From Geosiphon pyriformis (Eukaryota > Glomeromycota > Glomeromycetes > Archaeosporales > Geosiphonaceae): a stretch of DNA of 64,000 nt. Of the stretch, positions 13,746 through 24,959 are shown one piece after another (position 1 is the first letter of the stretch; each line of letters opens with the position of its first letter). The position numbers and the translations under genes are program-made. The notes under the pieces are model-generated. The model made no database searches, had not been told where the DNA came from, and saw nothing but the letters and a program-made list of their open reading frames with translations. Location of the stretch: positions 83,598 through 147,597 of the forward strand of contig JAAOMT010000047.1 in assembly GCA_016748015.1 (NCBI GenBank), in the 5' to 3' direction.

Positions 13746-13831
13746 TGAATTCTTAATGAGCTACCATGTTTAAGTATAAATTTTTTTAGAATATATATCT
13801 CGAATGCTACTTAAGTTGAAAATTTAAACTC

Positions 13832-13879
13832 ATATCTATCTATCTATCTATCTATATATCTATCCATTTATCTATCTAA
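13832..13879. repeat. (TCTA)n microsatellite
   Basis: TCTA/ATCT repeats, interrupted near the right end by TATATC and CCATTTA variants. Confidence 0.9.
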
Positions 13880-14404
13880 TAATAATTGTTCAAAAATTTT
13901 TAACTTTTTAACTAGATACTTGATTTAAACTTGCTTAAATACGTGGTGCATTTCTTTTATTCTAAATCAGGGAAAAATGAAAAATCAACCGTTTAAAATG
14001 GTAAAAGAAAAACTAAAACGTAATATTTCATCATGGCCAAAATAAAAGAGAATTGATCTACGTTTACTTAATATGAGAAGGGATAGCACACCAAATCCGC
14101 TTTTGAAACGTTGTGATACCTATAATTGGGTTAAAATATTCTTATCCAAGTTCAACACTGGCTGTCGTGATATGAATAAAGATTTCACAAAAAAAGTAAA
14201 GAACAATGAATTATTGACTGAGAGAATACTTGTATAAACAAAACCGATTTTAGATGATATGCAAAGTGCTCATTGAATAAATATTTCATGACATTTTGTA
14301 CTAGTTTTTCTATGGAATTGCGCCACCTTGTGATTCATTATTTGAGCAACAAAGTTACAACGATTTGTTTGCCAAAGAATTTTACCTGAGATTCAGACAC
14401 AAGA

Positions 14405-14415
14405 TCATCATTATC

Positions 14416-14457
<42 letters not shown>

Positions 14458-14470
14458 ATGATGATGATGG
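14405..14470. repeat. (GAT)n microsatellite with inverted left end
   Basis: A long GAT/ATG array. The left end runs in the opposite sense (ATCATCATTATCATGATG), giving a natural fold-back at its border. One ATT interruption lies near the right end. Confidence 0.9.
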
Positions 14471-14553
14471 GGAAAAAAGTTTTACCAAAAAAAGTTGAGT
14501 CAATGGCTAGAACAATAACAATGGTCAAAAAAAGTTAACATAATGAATTCTTT

Positions 14554-14580
14554 CAGCAGCAGCAGCAGCAGCAGCAGCAA
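14554..14580. repeat. (CAG)n microsatellite
   Basis: Nine or so CAG/AGC copies with no surrounding coding frame that I can recognise. Confidence 0.9.
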
Positions 14581-14888
14581 CGTAAGACACCAATGAACTT
14601 ATTGTTGCATTAGAACTTGATCTTTTTTACTGAAAAGTTGTTAAGTGATTAATTTATTGTTCTACCAATTCTGCAAAATTTTCTTCTTCCCCAAAGTATG
14701 AATGCATGTATACATTTCCCGACATAAAATGTCAAATATATTCACGCTTTTAATTTACACGATTTAAAAGACGAAAGCTGTTTGATACTTTTGGAATGGT
14801 ATCATAATTAGTAGATAAGAGAGATTTTCATTTATTGGGAAATTTCTTTAACGATTTTCATGAAATTTTACCTTTGAATTTTAATACG

Positions 14889-14921
14889 GTGTTGTGTGTG
14901 TATGTGTGTATGTGTGTGTAC
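14889..14921. repeat. (GT)n tract with TATG variants
   Basis: Interrupted GT/TATG dinucleotide run. Confidence 0.85.
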
Positions 14922-15067
14922 GAGGTGTAGATTTAATATTGAGATGCTTTAATTCGTCGATCATATTGGGATTCTGAAAGGTTGTCGTGGATATTCTTTT
15001 GGAAATATATAAATCAATATCATCATGTTGGGGATTTCTGTAAAGTTTTTCGGACATTCTTTTGGGA

Positions 15068-15072
<5 letters not shown>

Positions 15073-15102
<30 letters not shown>
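15073..15102. repeat. (TA)n microsatellite
   Basis: About fifteen uninterrupted AT dinucleotides. Confidence 0.95.
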
Positions 15103-15106
<4 letters not shown>

Positions 15107-15300
15107 TGGCTAAGAAAGGAAAACAAAGTACGGCGACTGTGTAACAAAACAAAAAAATGCTTATCTCATGAATAAAACTTAAAATAATTAATATTGTTAA
15201 AATTTTTTCAAAGTTATCTTGATTTTAACTTGTTTTTTTTTTTCTAGAGAAACAAGAATTATGAATTATAAAGTTTTTATGTTTTAGAATAATGTTTTTG

Positions 15301-15334
15301 TTGCTGCTGCTGCTGCTACTGCTACTGCTGCTTT
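15301..15334. repeat. (CTG)n microsatellite with CTA variants
   Basis: TGC/CTG run; two units read CTA. Confidence 0.9.
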
Positions 15335-15705
15335 CAAAGAAATATTTTCATTCATAAAAAAATGAGTGAATCACAAAACAGGTTTATAAAATAATTTATT
15401 TTGTCTCTTTTAAATTCCGATTATAAAATTTATTTATTATTCATTTTATTCGACAGAATTTTTTTTGTCATTAATAAAATAAATTGTTTCAAGAAATTTC
15501 TCAAGAAAATTTGAAAAATCATTTCTAATCAAATCAAATCAAATCAAAATGAAATTTAATTAATTATTACCTTTAAAATACACAAGAAACTATTAATAAA
15601 CAAGTTGCATATTACAAAAAATAAAGTCACGTTAATATTTAAAATAATAATTAAATATATTATCATTAATTATTAAAAAAATTGAAAATGGAAATCATTT
15701 TCATT

Positions 15706-15779
<74 letters not shown>

Positions 15780-15845
15780 TTATTATTACTACTACTACTA
15801 CTATTATTATTACTACTACTACTACTACTATTACTACTACTACTA
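15706..15845. repeat. (CTA)n microsatellite, about 140 bp
   Basis: The longest trinucleotide array in the window, with internal blocks of TAT/ATT. Translated in reverse it gives poly-Val with Ile, so the open frame over it is not a gene. Confidence 0.95.
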
Positions 15846-16298
15846 AATTTCTAAAATTTGTGACCAATCTTTTTAATAATAGTACAGAAAAAAGCATGGT
15901 ACGAAAATTTAATATAAATTATAATTTTATTCAAAATTAAGATTACTTTACAGTAATTTTTTAATTAGATGCATGATGCACAATTAGTATATATTTACTT
16001 AAAAATTCATCATAGTTTGAATACAAAAAAATTTGAAAAATTTTTCAAAGATTGAAAAATCTTAAAAAAGAAATTCCTTAATTGGTAATAATTTTAAAGA
16101 GAAATTTTGTTTTAGATTCTGGTGATCAATTCAGTTTAATTGAATAAATTCTTTATTAATAAAAAAAAAACATTTAATTTTTCGTATTTTTGGATATTCA
16201 TTCTTGAAAAATTCCATTGTGAGTATTAAATTGATCACAAATTTGAATCCCAGGAACAAACATTCTTTGTGAAAATTTTATTGTTTGAATATATTCAT

Positions 16299-16362
16299 AT
16301 ACTACTACTACTACAAATACTACTACTACTACTACTACTACAAATACTACAAATACTACAAA

Positions 16363-16395
<33 letters not shown>

Positions 16396-16429
16396 AAATA
16401 CTACTAATACTACCACTAATACTACTACC
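16299..16429. repeat. Compound (CTA)n / ACAAATACT array
   Basis: ACT trinucleotides interspersed with regularly recurring ACAAATACT and AATACTACT units, showing higher-order repetition inside a decayed trinucleotide array. It lies about 450 bp from the previous CTA array. Confidence 0.9.
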
Positions 16430-16493
16430 CTCCACGCTTTTATAAATTTTTAAATTTAATTTCCGAAAAACGGTAATTCAATGAAGGAATAAA

Positions 16494-16522
16494 TGAATCA
16501 ATCAATCAATCAATCAATCAAT
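16494..16522. repeat. (AATC)n microsatellite
   Basis: ATCA/AATC tetranucleotide run. Confidence 0.9.
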
Positions 16523-16813
16523 TAAATATTAAAACTTTTTTCCCCAAATACCTTTCTAATTCAGTTTCCCGGAAAAAAGAAATTTTATGAAATTCAATAC
16601 CAGAATAAAGAATTAAGAATAAAGAATATATGTATTAGATAACAAATAAATAAAAATATTTTATTTCAAATTACACTTGATAAAAATCAAAAGTAAAACG
16701 TGATCAAAAACTTATCTTTTTTGAAAAATGTGATCAATATTTCAAGTGTGGCACAGGCGATCGGATTAACTTCTAAAACGGGTATTACGATTTCGATGCT
16801 TGTGATCATTTTT

Positions 16814-16860
16814 AATATCTAGTAATTAATATCTAGCAATTAAATATCTAGCAAGTAATT
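16814..16860. repeat. Three tandem copies of AATATCTAGCAATT
   Basis: Copies at about 16814-16827, 16828-16841 and 16842-16860 (last one diverged). They directly adjoin the GC-richer island at 16861-17160. Confidence 0.8.
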
Positions 16861-17160
16861 TTTGAAACTTCACATCATGGTAGGGGCTGAGTAACCGCGA
16901 TCTTTTAACAATAGAAATGCTGACAGTAACCAGCCCGACAACCTTTGAATCCAGACGGATTTCGGCTTAACGCGGAACTGTTGTCGCTTTTTGATATTAC
17001 TTTGTAAAATTTTGATTATAGTGCGCTTTTCGGAATTCTGAAATTCCCCTGGATAAAATCTAGAATCATGACTATCGTGATGGCTCATGGCGGATCGAAT
17101 GATTCTGAAACAACAATCTGTTAAAAACTCTTTGGAGATATTTGTCATGATTCCGTGAAA
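16861..17160. other. GC-richer island, possible transposable-element remnant
   Basis: Clearly less AT-rich than the DNA on either side. It has a 92-codon open frame on the minus strand (17148..16870) that includes SVWIQRLSGWLLSAFLLLK. I do not recognise the protein. Tandem repeats border it on both sides (16814-16860 and 17365-17396). A repeat remnant is my best guess, but a short gene is possible. Confidence 0.35.
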
Positions 17161-17339
17161 TATGTGCGGAAAAAATTTATCCTCTCATCAATATAGGTTT
17201 GTTAAATATTTGAAATGCATTAATTTTTATGTTTCAGCAGTTTTAAAATATTGCATTCGGATGGATAATTTAATAATCGTAATGTAAGAATAAAAATTAA
17301 TTCATCATGCCTTGGCATAGAACCAATAATCCTCAGAGC

Positions 17340-17365
17340 TGGTTGGTTGGTTGATTGGTTGGTTG
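17340..17365. repeat. (TGGT)n tract
   Basis: TTGG/TGGT tetranucleotide run with one GAT variant, immediately before the 16-bp tandem duplication. Confidence 0.85.
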
Positions 17366-17396
17366 CTAAAAAAGTTGACCGCTAAAAAAGTTGACC
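17365..17396. repeat. Tandem duplication of GCTAAAAAAGTTGACC
   Basis: Two perfect 16-bp copies (17365-17380 and 17381-17396), followed by a partial third, ACCAAAAAAGC. Confidence 0.9.
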
Positions 17397-17511
17397 ACCA
17401 AAAAAGCTTTGTTTAATATTAGTAAATCTATGGACTATTTATTTTGGAAATCAAATGTATAAATCACATGATAATACTTTTCATAGTTTCGATTACTATT
17501 ATAAAAATATC

Positions 17512-17536
17512 ATTATTATTATTATTATTATTATTA
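17512..17536. repeat. (ATT)n tract
   Basis: ATT trinucleotide run. Confidence 0.9.
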
Positions 17537-18076
17537 GCATCATTGATTTCTAGTAATCTCATGAATCATGACTTTAAATTTTTAAAGTTCAATTTCTTTG
17601 ATATTATACAGTTTCAACTTCATATGGATATCATGCTATCCGAAACATAAAATTTTATTATAATAATTAATTTGAGAATCCCATATATCGTCAAAATAAA
17701 ACTAGAATTTCAACTATCTAGATGCCTATTACAGAAACAACAAATAAATAAGATGCTAAACATGTTTGGCAAAGATTACTCGAAACTCCTAGGTTAGGCG
17801 CGGGAATTTCTCATCTATCTTGATCAAAAAAAAAGTTTTTTTGAATTTTTATTATTAGGTTCCTTATCAAATTTTTTATGAATGAATATTCTCCTAATGA
17901 TCTTTAATTGTCATATCAGCAGCCTAAACATTCAAATATCCAATCTACTTTTTAGCTTACCGTTTAGGATGAAGAGGAGTAAACAAATCTTTTTGGTAAA
18001 ATATTTATTACCTTTTTTTATACAAGGTTTAGCATTTACTATATTTGGAAATGAGAAATGAATCTGTTATCATATT

Positions 18077-18078
18077 AC

Positions 18079-18141
<63 letters not shown>
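18077..18141. repeat. (ATT)n microsatellite, about 65 bp
   Basis: Uninterrupted TTA/ATT array; the poly-Leu open frame across it is an artefact. Confidence 0.95.
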
Positions 18142-18142
<1 letters not shown>

Positions 18143-18404
18143 CAATACCTCGAAACTCCATTTATATCAAAAATTAAACGAAAGAAATAGTAGAAATTCA
18201 TTTGGCATATTAATTCGTACAATGGAAACACCAAAGTTTAGCTCAAAGCTCAATGAAAGTTGAATTAATTCTGTTAAGAAAATACGGTTTTCTTTTATTC
18301 ATTTAAAAAGCCCAAAACATATTCTCAATGTAAAATATATCATCATATATATGCATTATTGTGAAGTAATAAACTAATTGGAAAATAATAAACTAAAAAA
18401 AAAA

Positions 18405-18406
18405 CC

Positions 18407-18458
<52 letters not shown>

Positions 18459-18469
18459 GCAACAACACT
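18405..18469. repeat. (AAC)n microsatellite, about 65 bp
   Basis: CAA/AAC array with a single AGC interruption near the right end; it reads as poly-Thr in one frame. Confidence 0.95.
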
Positions 18470-18750
18470 TTCATATTCAATTTTAGTGGTTCTAACTATG
18501 AATTTATTAGTGACTTCATTTGTGCATCAAAAAAAAAATTCGTATTTCCAAAAAAATCAAGTCGATATATGTAATGCAGAAAACTTGTAAACTTGTGCTT
18601 TTTCTCATTGGCTTATGCTGAATCGTTCCATTTTTCTATTTGAAACTTGAAATTTAAGAATCAGCCTTTAAATTCGGTTTCTTGTCAATGATGATATCAA
18701 TTTTTATCATTTCAAGAATATTTTCGGACCAGTTGATAAGGGCTGAAACC

Positions 18751-18774
18751 TTTTTTTTTTTTTTCTTTTTTTTT
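18751..18774. repeat. Poly-T tract
   Basis: T run with one C, followed by CAG. Confidence 0.85.
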
Positions 18775-19009
18775 CAGATCTTTCCCAAAATTATTCCACC
18801 CACCTTAACTATACGTCAGATCTTCCATTAAACTAAATTAAAATTTTATCTGTCCAGACCATTATGTGTCCATCTTACAAAAATCATTGGCAGCACCCTT
18901 GTACATCATCGGTAGATTTAAAACTAGCCGAAATTAGATAGAATCTCAAGATGCATTTTAATGAGAAAATCCTTCTTTTCGGAGTAATCTGCTACCTTTC
19001 ATTCAACGT

Positions 19010-19035
19010 AATAATAATAATAATAATAATAATAA
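19010..19035. repeat. (TAA)n tract
   Basis: AAT/TAA trinucleotide run followed by poly-T. Confidence 0.9.
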
Positions 19036-19224
19036 TTTTTTTTTTTGTGTGGTTTCATCTTTATTTCTAAATCAATCGTGTGATCTGATTCCCATAGATT
19101 AGTATTAAAACTAATCAAATCCGATTCTATCGCGTGTACGGAAAAGCTTTGAAGTAGATTGAATGCAAGCATGTATTAAATTAGGGTTTGACCAAGAACA
19201 CAACCACCATCACCCCAACCACCA

Positions 19225-19252
19225 CCACTCACTCACTCACTCACTCACTCAC
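19225..19252. repeat. (CACT)n microsatellite
   Basis: ACTC tetranucleotide run preceded by an ACC-rich stretch, about 450 bp upstream of the RhoGEF start. Confidence 0.9.
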
Positions 19253-19661
19253 TAATTTACAACTACATTAAAATGTATGATATGATACCCAATAATTTTT
19301 ATTAAACACAACCTTAATAAAAAGACTAATAGTTAACAGGAGATTTTTTTTATTCAAATAAATCATCCATATCTATTTAATCGTCATTTTTAAAGTACAC
19401 ACACTAAAAAAGAAAAGAGTCCCACTGTTTTCTCTGTGCTACCAAGCAAAAAGAGAAGGATATTTAAATCCAGCTTTTTTTGGGAGCAATTTTTTGCTTT
19501 GAATTTTTTCACCATCTTTTCGTACAGCTTTGAAGATAAACAGTTATAATCTGTTCTTCTACTCCAATTTTTTTTGACATATATATAATCATTTTGTCTC
19601 TTTTACAATACTACCCATCCATCAATAATTTACTACCAGCATTACATTTATCTTTTTATTA

Positions 19662-19702
19662 TCACCACCACCACCACCACCACCACCACCACCACTACCA
19701 CC
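19662..19702. repeat. (CAC)n microsatellite abutting the RhoGEF start codon
   Basis: CAC/ACC repeats run straight into the ATG at 19703, so the last part of the 5' leader is a trinucleotide repeat. It supplies the CCACC context in front of the ATG. Length variation would change leader length without altering the protein. Confidence 0.9.
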
Positions 19703-21710
19703 ATGTCTTTACTACAAAAGCTAAAGAGCACGAGGCGAAGTTCAAGTATACATCGTTCTCAATCCATATCATCACCATTATCATCACCACCAGTCGTAAA
19801 AGTTTCTACAACAGAACCTCACCAAATCTCCTCACAACCTTCAACTTTACCAAAAATGTCTGCTTTCAAAAAACTTCATATTCCCTTCTGGCATAACAAC
19901 GCAAAAACTGCTCCCGTAAAAGACCAAGCACTAGTCGCTGCTGAAGAAGAATTGAAAGCTGCCTCTACTATTTCACCTTCATTACCGTCGATAAAGAGAA
20001 ATCAAAAAACTTTGAGCATTCTTCGTACAGACGTTGGAAGGCGTACAAATACTATTTGGTCTGAAACTGTTGACGAAGATTTAATACAACATTTATCTTC
20101 GATGGAGCAGAATCGTCAGGAGGTACTTTTTGAAATTATCCAAACTGAGTCCGAGTGAGTATTTTTGAATTTTTATTTATGTGATCTTTGAATTTCGTTT
20201 GCTTCTATTTCTGGTTTTTCTCCCAATTCTTTCCCCAAAATTTTTCCTCCATTCTCAACTATTTTCCCTCGAAAAATTTCCTTTTCGACACTTTTCATTT
20301 CTGCGTTACTCTATCATCGCACAGCCCTTGTAACCCTTGTGACTTTTTAGTGTTCAAAAAGTTTTTAAATGTAACACCAAGCATTCATTTTCACCCCCCC
20401 CTGCATATAAAATTATCTACCCGTGTATTCACCACCACCACCACCACCACCAACAACAACTATGTACTCGATATTTTTTCCTTGTGTGCAATTTTTAATT
20501 CTAGATGCCTTTTTAATAGAACTTTTGATTGGTTTTTTTTTTCATTTCCCCCTTCTTCATAACGAAATTAAAAGGCAACCAACCAACCAACAATACATAT
20601 ACATACATAGATACATACATACATATATATATGCGTACACATTACCTTTCATTTCATCCACTAATCACCTGATAATTTTCTTCTAATTCATAGATACGTT
20701 CGTGACCTTAAATTAATTGAGCAAGTTTTCATTCGACCAATTAAAGCTGCCGAGGCTAAATATCCACACAAAAATATCATACCACCAAATCTTAACAAAG
20801 TTTTCAATTCTATCTCTTACTTTTTATTCATTCATGAGGTGATCAGTAACGTAAGTGATGAAGAATTTTACAATCATTCAAAACCATATTTTTAGACTTT
20901 TTTTAATTCAAAATCTATCCATCTTTTTTCAATACTATCTAGTGCTTAAATGAACGTCAAGAACATCAATCACCACTAGTAAGAAGCATTTCTGATATTC
21001 TTTTGGCTTATGTATGGATCTTTCGTGCCTATGCTCCATACCTCATTCACTACGAAGAAGCATTGAGTGAACTTAATGATTGTTTACGTCACAAGACAAC
21101 TCTCGGAAAAATTGTAAAGAAACAACAAAAGGTTGCTTCATGCCGAAACATGCCATTGACTACCTATTTGTTAAAGCCGTTCCAACGTCTCCTACAATAT
21201 CCACTTTTGGTCCGAAATTTACTCAAGTACACTATACGGGAAGTTGGATCAGATTACGAGAACCTTATCACCTTACGAACAAAACTCGAAACAGTGCTTC
21301 GAGATATTGAAGAACAAAAACGTGCACATGAAAATAAAGAACGGCTTCGAGCTCTTGAAGCTAGAATACAAGGCCTTTCAGGTTTTCGTTTGGCCGTTGA
21401 TAATCGACTTTTGATTCGAGAAGAACCTGCTTGTCAAAATTCAGTTTCCCTGGAAAAACAACCATCATTACGAAGATCATTGACGGTAACATCATCACCA
21501 TCAACAAATTTAAAACGGCACTCTGTTCGAAATCTTTATACGCTCGAGTGCAATGATATCGTTCTTTTGGTTGAAAAAACTGGTGAAACGCGAGATGGTG
21601 AAGCCATATATCGACTTCTATCTCGACCACCAACAACACCTTTAGACGAAGAGCCAGTGATCATTCATAAACCACAAGATTCTGGAATTTTTTATGATGA
21701 TGATGAATGA
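19703..21710 (+). CDS. Rho guanine-nucleotide exchange factor (DH domain, PH-like tail)
   Basis: Three exons: 19703..20154, 20694..20850 and 20943..21710, spliced to 1377 nt (458 aa). Introns start GTGAGT and GTAAGT. The ATG has a good CCACC context. The first 130 residues are basic and Ser/Pro-rich and probably disordered. The DH domain starts around RQEVLFEIIQTESEYVRDL (split by intron 1, phase 2). It continues through LIEQVFIRPI and NKVFNSISYFLFIHEVISN, and ends with the hallmark CR3 helix LLKPFQRLLQYPLLVRNLL (about residues 279-297). A basic helical linker follows. A divergent PH-like region then contains LYTLECNDIVLLVEKTG and ends in an acidic tail. Such proteins load GTP onto Rho/Cdc42-type GTPases to control polarity and hyphal growth. 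The specific target cannot be read from the sequence. Confidence 0.88.
20430..20460. repeat. (ACC)n / (AAC)n tract
   Basis: Trinucleotide run inside intron 1 of the RhoGEF gene. Confidence 0.9.
20573..20635. repeat. (AACC)n and (TACA)n tracts
   Basis: ACCA repeats followed by TACA/CATA repeats within RhoGEF intron 1, upstream of the intron's acceptor. Confidence 0.85.
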
Positions 21711-21859
21711 GAAAGAGAGGACATTGCGAAGGTCGTCTGTGCCTAAAATTCTAGAAATTTTTGTTGGAAATTTTCGGAAAAAAACTTTTCATTCATAATC
21801 AAATCTATTTGGCAAGACGATCGTATTAATGGACCCTATATAATATCGCTCTCAATTCC

Positions 21860-21884
21860 CATATATATATATATATATATATAA
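21860..21884. repeat. (TA)n tract
   Basis: AT dinucleotide run about 150 bp after the RhoGEF stop codon, probably in its 3' UTR. Confidence 0.9.
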
Positions 21885-22411
21885 TAATCTTTGTATTCTT
21901 ATATACATAATATCCCGCAGGCGGGTCTATTACTTAAATACCCGTCTGAACTTGTAAATTTTTAATAATCCCTTGCAAATTTCACAAATTATAGTCCATT
22001 TTCATCTCAATCGTCTCTTTCCCGACAAAGTTCGTCTCTTTCAATCGAAATTTAAATTCCAATCTTCTCCCATTGGCCATTGGCGTTGATATCGATATTC
22101 CGTCGATTTCTTAACGTTGAATCGGCTTTTGGTTTCCGAACATGTGTTAAATACCTCGGTCAGGATATTTCACATTAACCCCTGACTTCCACGATTCCCG
22201 AATGATTGATGGCTCGATTGTTGTCGTGATATTGCTAAGAAGATCAGTGGTGTGGTGTTGATTTCAGATTTTATTTTCTTAATAGAGTTGTGAATATAGA
22301 TTCTCTCTTCTATCACCTTAGTTTTTTTACCATCACCATCTTTACCTTTACCTTTTTCTCTCTTTAGACCAAAAAATTATCCAATAGATTTCCAAAAAAT
22401 AGACTTTTCAT

Positions 22412-22424
22412 CCCCCCCCCCCCC
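22412..22424. repeat. Poly-C tract
   Basis: Thirteen C residues, unusual in such AT-rich DNA. Confidence 0.9.
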
Positions 22425-23375
22425 ACACTATCTCACCCCCATCTTTTTAATAATCTACCTTATTATTAACGCCCCTTTTTTCCAATCAACACCATATCAT
22501 TGTGATTTGCCGCTATGCCGTGATTTCAACCGTTGCTCTTGACGAACCTGAGATAGCGTTTTTCCCGCTTGCGAATAATTCTACTGGTTCTTGCTCTGAT
22601 GTATATATCGAGATCTTTGACTATCATAGGATTTTGGAACACGACTCATCCTAGCATTCCTTATGCGTTGATGCTCAATTCAAGCTCCGAATAATATGAT
22701 TTGAATCCTTTCAACAATAGCCTTACATTCGTCCTTCACCATCGAGATTCCATTCACATCCACTATTTTAATGAATTGTGTGCCGATCGTTAAAGACAAT
22801 GAACTTTTCCCTCGACCAACCACAGCCACCCAAGATTAGTCAAATTCGCAATTCTTTTTTTAAAATTCCCTTGCTCCTTATCTCGTTTTGATTTTTTCTC
22901 TCCTTGCGTTATTCTATGCCATTCGCATTCCTTTTCGTTTATTAATTAGTCTTTTTTTTTTCCCACCTCTTTAATTCCCTTTGTGGCAAATAAGTTTTTT
23001 TCCGTTTTCTAAATTCAATTCAAAATTCCTTTTTCATATGATTTCCCGTTTTATGTATTTTTTTACCCAGAAATTTTATCATCTTTTCACTAACCTTTCT
23101 TTCTTTCTTTCTTCTTCATTGGATTGAAGAATACGTACTCGATAGTTTGCTTTTTTCTTGATATAACGCATTTCTTTTCATTCCATTTTACCATATCAAG
23201 CTATCGTTTTATTACGCATTCAATTTTACACTTTCTTTTATCCCGTCTTAAATATCTTTTCTTCGATATCAAAACGAGACCTGATCTAAAATCACCCTTT
23301 TTTCAAAGATTTACCATTTAAAACAATTATAGTATCTTCCCTAAAATCCGTCCCGCTTTCTTATTTGATCTTTTC

Positions 23376-23528
23376 ATGGTTTGGCTATTATCTTTGGTTG
23401 GTCCGTTAGTTCCAGTCTTGGCTCGAAACGTGTTACACGATCCTTTTTATTCACCACACAATTCAAGAAAACACAGGACACGCTCAAAATGGGTCCAGAA
23501 GCAATCAGTGATGAAATCTTCTTTTTGA
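23376..23528 (+). CDS. Hypothetical 50-residue ORF with signal-like N-terminus
   Basis: The ATG at 23376 opens a frame starting MVWLLSLVGPLVPVLARNVL, then a basic segment RKHRTRSKW, stopping at 23528. The N-terminal hydrophobic stretch and Ala-rich cut-like site could be a signal peptide. There is no recognised family, and an ORF of this length can occur by chance. It could also be the first exon of something longer. Confidence 0.15.
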   Translation: MVWLLSLVGPLVPVLARNVLHDPFYSPHNSRKHRTRSKWVQKQSVMKSSF

Positions 23529-23790
23529 TGAGGATTCTAATCGTGGACTTTTTAGTCAAAGCTTTTTTTATGCATCCTTGTCGTATTTAGCTAAAAGGTT
23601 CCCCAATTTAGGAACACAGTGTTAATCGGGGGATAATTAGTAATAGCTGACATAGTGTAATTAAAAAGTGATCATAGTAGCGGAAAGAAAATCAAAAAGA
23701 AAAAAGTATTTATTGTTTACCCATTGTTTCCCATCAAAAAATTCGACTTTTCCAATTCATCTTGATTTATAGAAAGCCTTTTTGTTCCCT

Positions 23791-23837
23791 TTGTTTGGTT
23801 TGGTTTGGTTTGGTTTGATTTGATTTGATTTGGTTTG
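23791..23837. repeat. (GGTTT)n / (GATTT)n microsatellite
   Basis: TTTGG pentamers followed by TTTGA pentamers, i.e. one array with a transition in its second half. Confidence 0.9.
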
Positions 23838-24005
23838 TTCTTGGCTCATAAATCAAGTAGTTTATTGAAAGTCGATTTAGCAAGTAAAACAGAAATTGAA
23901 AAATAAAATATTCTGAAAACAAGCAGCGATACTACCCGATACTATCCGATATAAAATTGAGAATGAAAAATTTGATGCTGAATTACGTTACTAACAATTG
24001 AGCGA

Positions 24006-24030
24006 TCATATATATATATATATATATACA
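24006..24030. repeat. (TA)n tract
   Basis: AT dinucleotide run. Confidence 0.9.
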
Positions 24031-24925
24031 TGATAAAATGACAATAATGCTTGTACAAACATAAGTGTACTTATCTATTAAAGATGATAAAAAAAATGAT
24101 ATTACAATAACTTGCAATATTAAGGTTATATTCTCATAAGGATATTTAATCTTACAATTGTGAAGAGTGTGATTATTTTTCCAAGATTTAAAAAAATATT
24201 TGTTTTAAGAATAATAATTTTTTATTCAGGTATTTTGAATATTATAAAAATTTTTAATATATTAAATATAAAATTGGTAAAAAAGTATAAATTAAACCAT
24301 TTTTTTTCTTTTCTTGTTTTGGTATACAAATGCTAAATCTTAATGCTTTTTAGTGAAAAAGATTTGATCTTTTTTAACCTAACTGGGATCTTTTGTAAAG
24401 CAAAATCCTCAAAGCTCGAGGCGAAATAACGTCAATGTAAACAGATGGGTGAAATATTTTCACTCCGAGATTTACAGCCAAGCATTACCTGATTAAGATA
24501 TTCAACGGAGCGTTGAAATCTTTGATCGCCCTTAATTGTATTCGATTCGCTATTTAGTATGTATCTATTTATACCTTCATTGTTTCCTGTTTGTCAGATA
24601 AAATATATTCCATCCTTGACGGATGTTTCTTTTTCCCTGAGACAAACAAATTTTAAGGTTACGATCAATTACATTACTAACTTCATTATTTGAAAGTTCA
24701 ATCCAAAAACCGCTATCAAAGAGAAGGAGTGGCGTTCTTTATTTATTTATTTCACAAGCCATTTTAGCTTGCATGCATCACATTACATCGCGTACATCTA
24801 AGAAGCAATAATACTATTATCAGGAATAACAGTTTATCAATTGTTGCCCGAACCTACAACGAATTGTGAAAACTTCGGGATTTTGCGTATACAAAATACC
24901 ATTTTAGTTGACAAGAGTAAAAGAC

Positions 24926-24959
24926 TTTTTTTTTTCTTTTTTTTTTTTTTTTTTTTTTT
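24926..24959. repeat. Poly-T tract
   Basis: Long T run with one C. It generates spurious poly-Phe and poly-Lys frames on the two strands. Confidence 0.9.

Larger units (their letters stand above)
9122..19702. other. Gene-free microsatellite-rich region
   Basis: About 10.6 kb between the divergently oriented lipase-like gene B and the RhoGEF gene. I see no gene with recognisable domains. Open frames in the stretch are short, or are translations of trinucleotide repeats (poly-Val, poly-Leu, poly-Thr). From about 12.9 kb onward it carries more than fifteen separate microsatellites, listed individually. There is also a GC-richer island near 16.7-17.15 kb. Confidence 0.7.

Noticed and set aside
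14073-14237. 54-residue plus-strand ORF in a slightly GC-richer patch
   Set aside because: No signal, domain or conserved neighbour; this length is expected by chance.
15673-15897. Open frame with a long poly-Val run
   Set aside because: It is the reverse-strand reading of the (CTA)n microsatellite; no gene features around it.
16198-16416. Second poly-Val/Phe frame
   Set aside because: Translation of the compound CTA array.
18045-18263. Poly-Leu frame that looks like a membrane segment
   Set aside because: Translation of the (ATT)n microsatellite.
18378-18590. Poly-Thr frame
   Set aside because: Translation of the (AAC)n microsatellite.
12906-20635. CRISPR-like array
   Set aside because: All arrays are simple microsatellites without spacers; the genome is eukaryotic.
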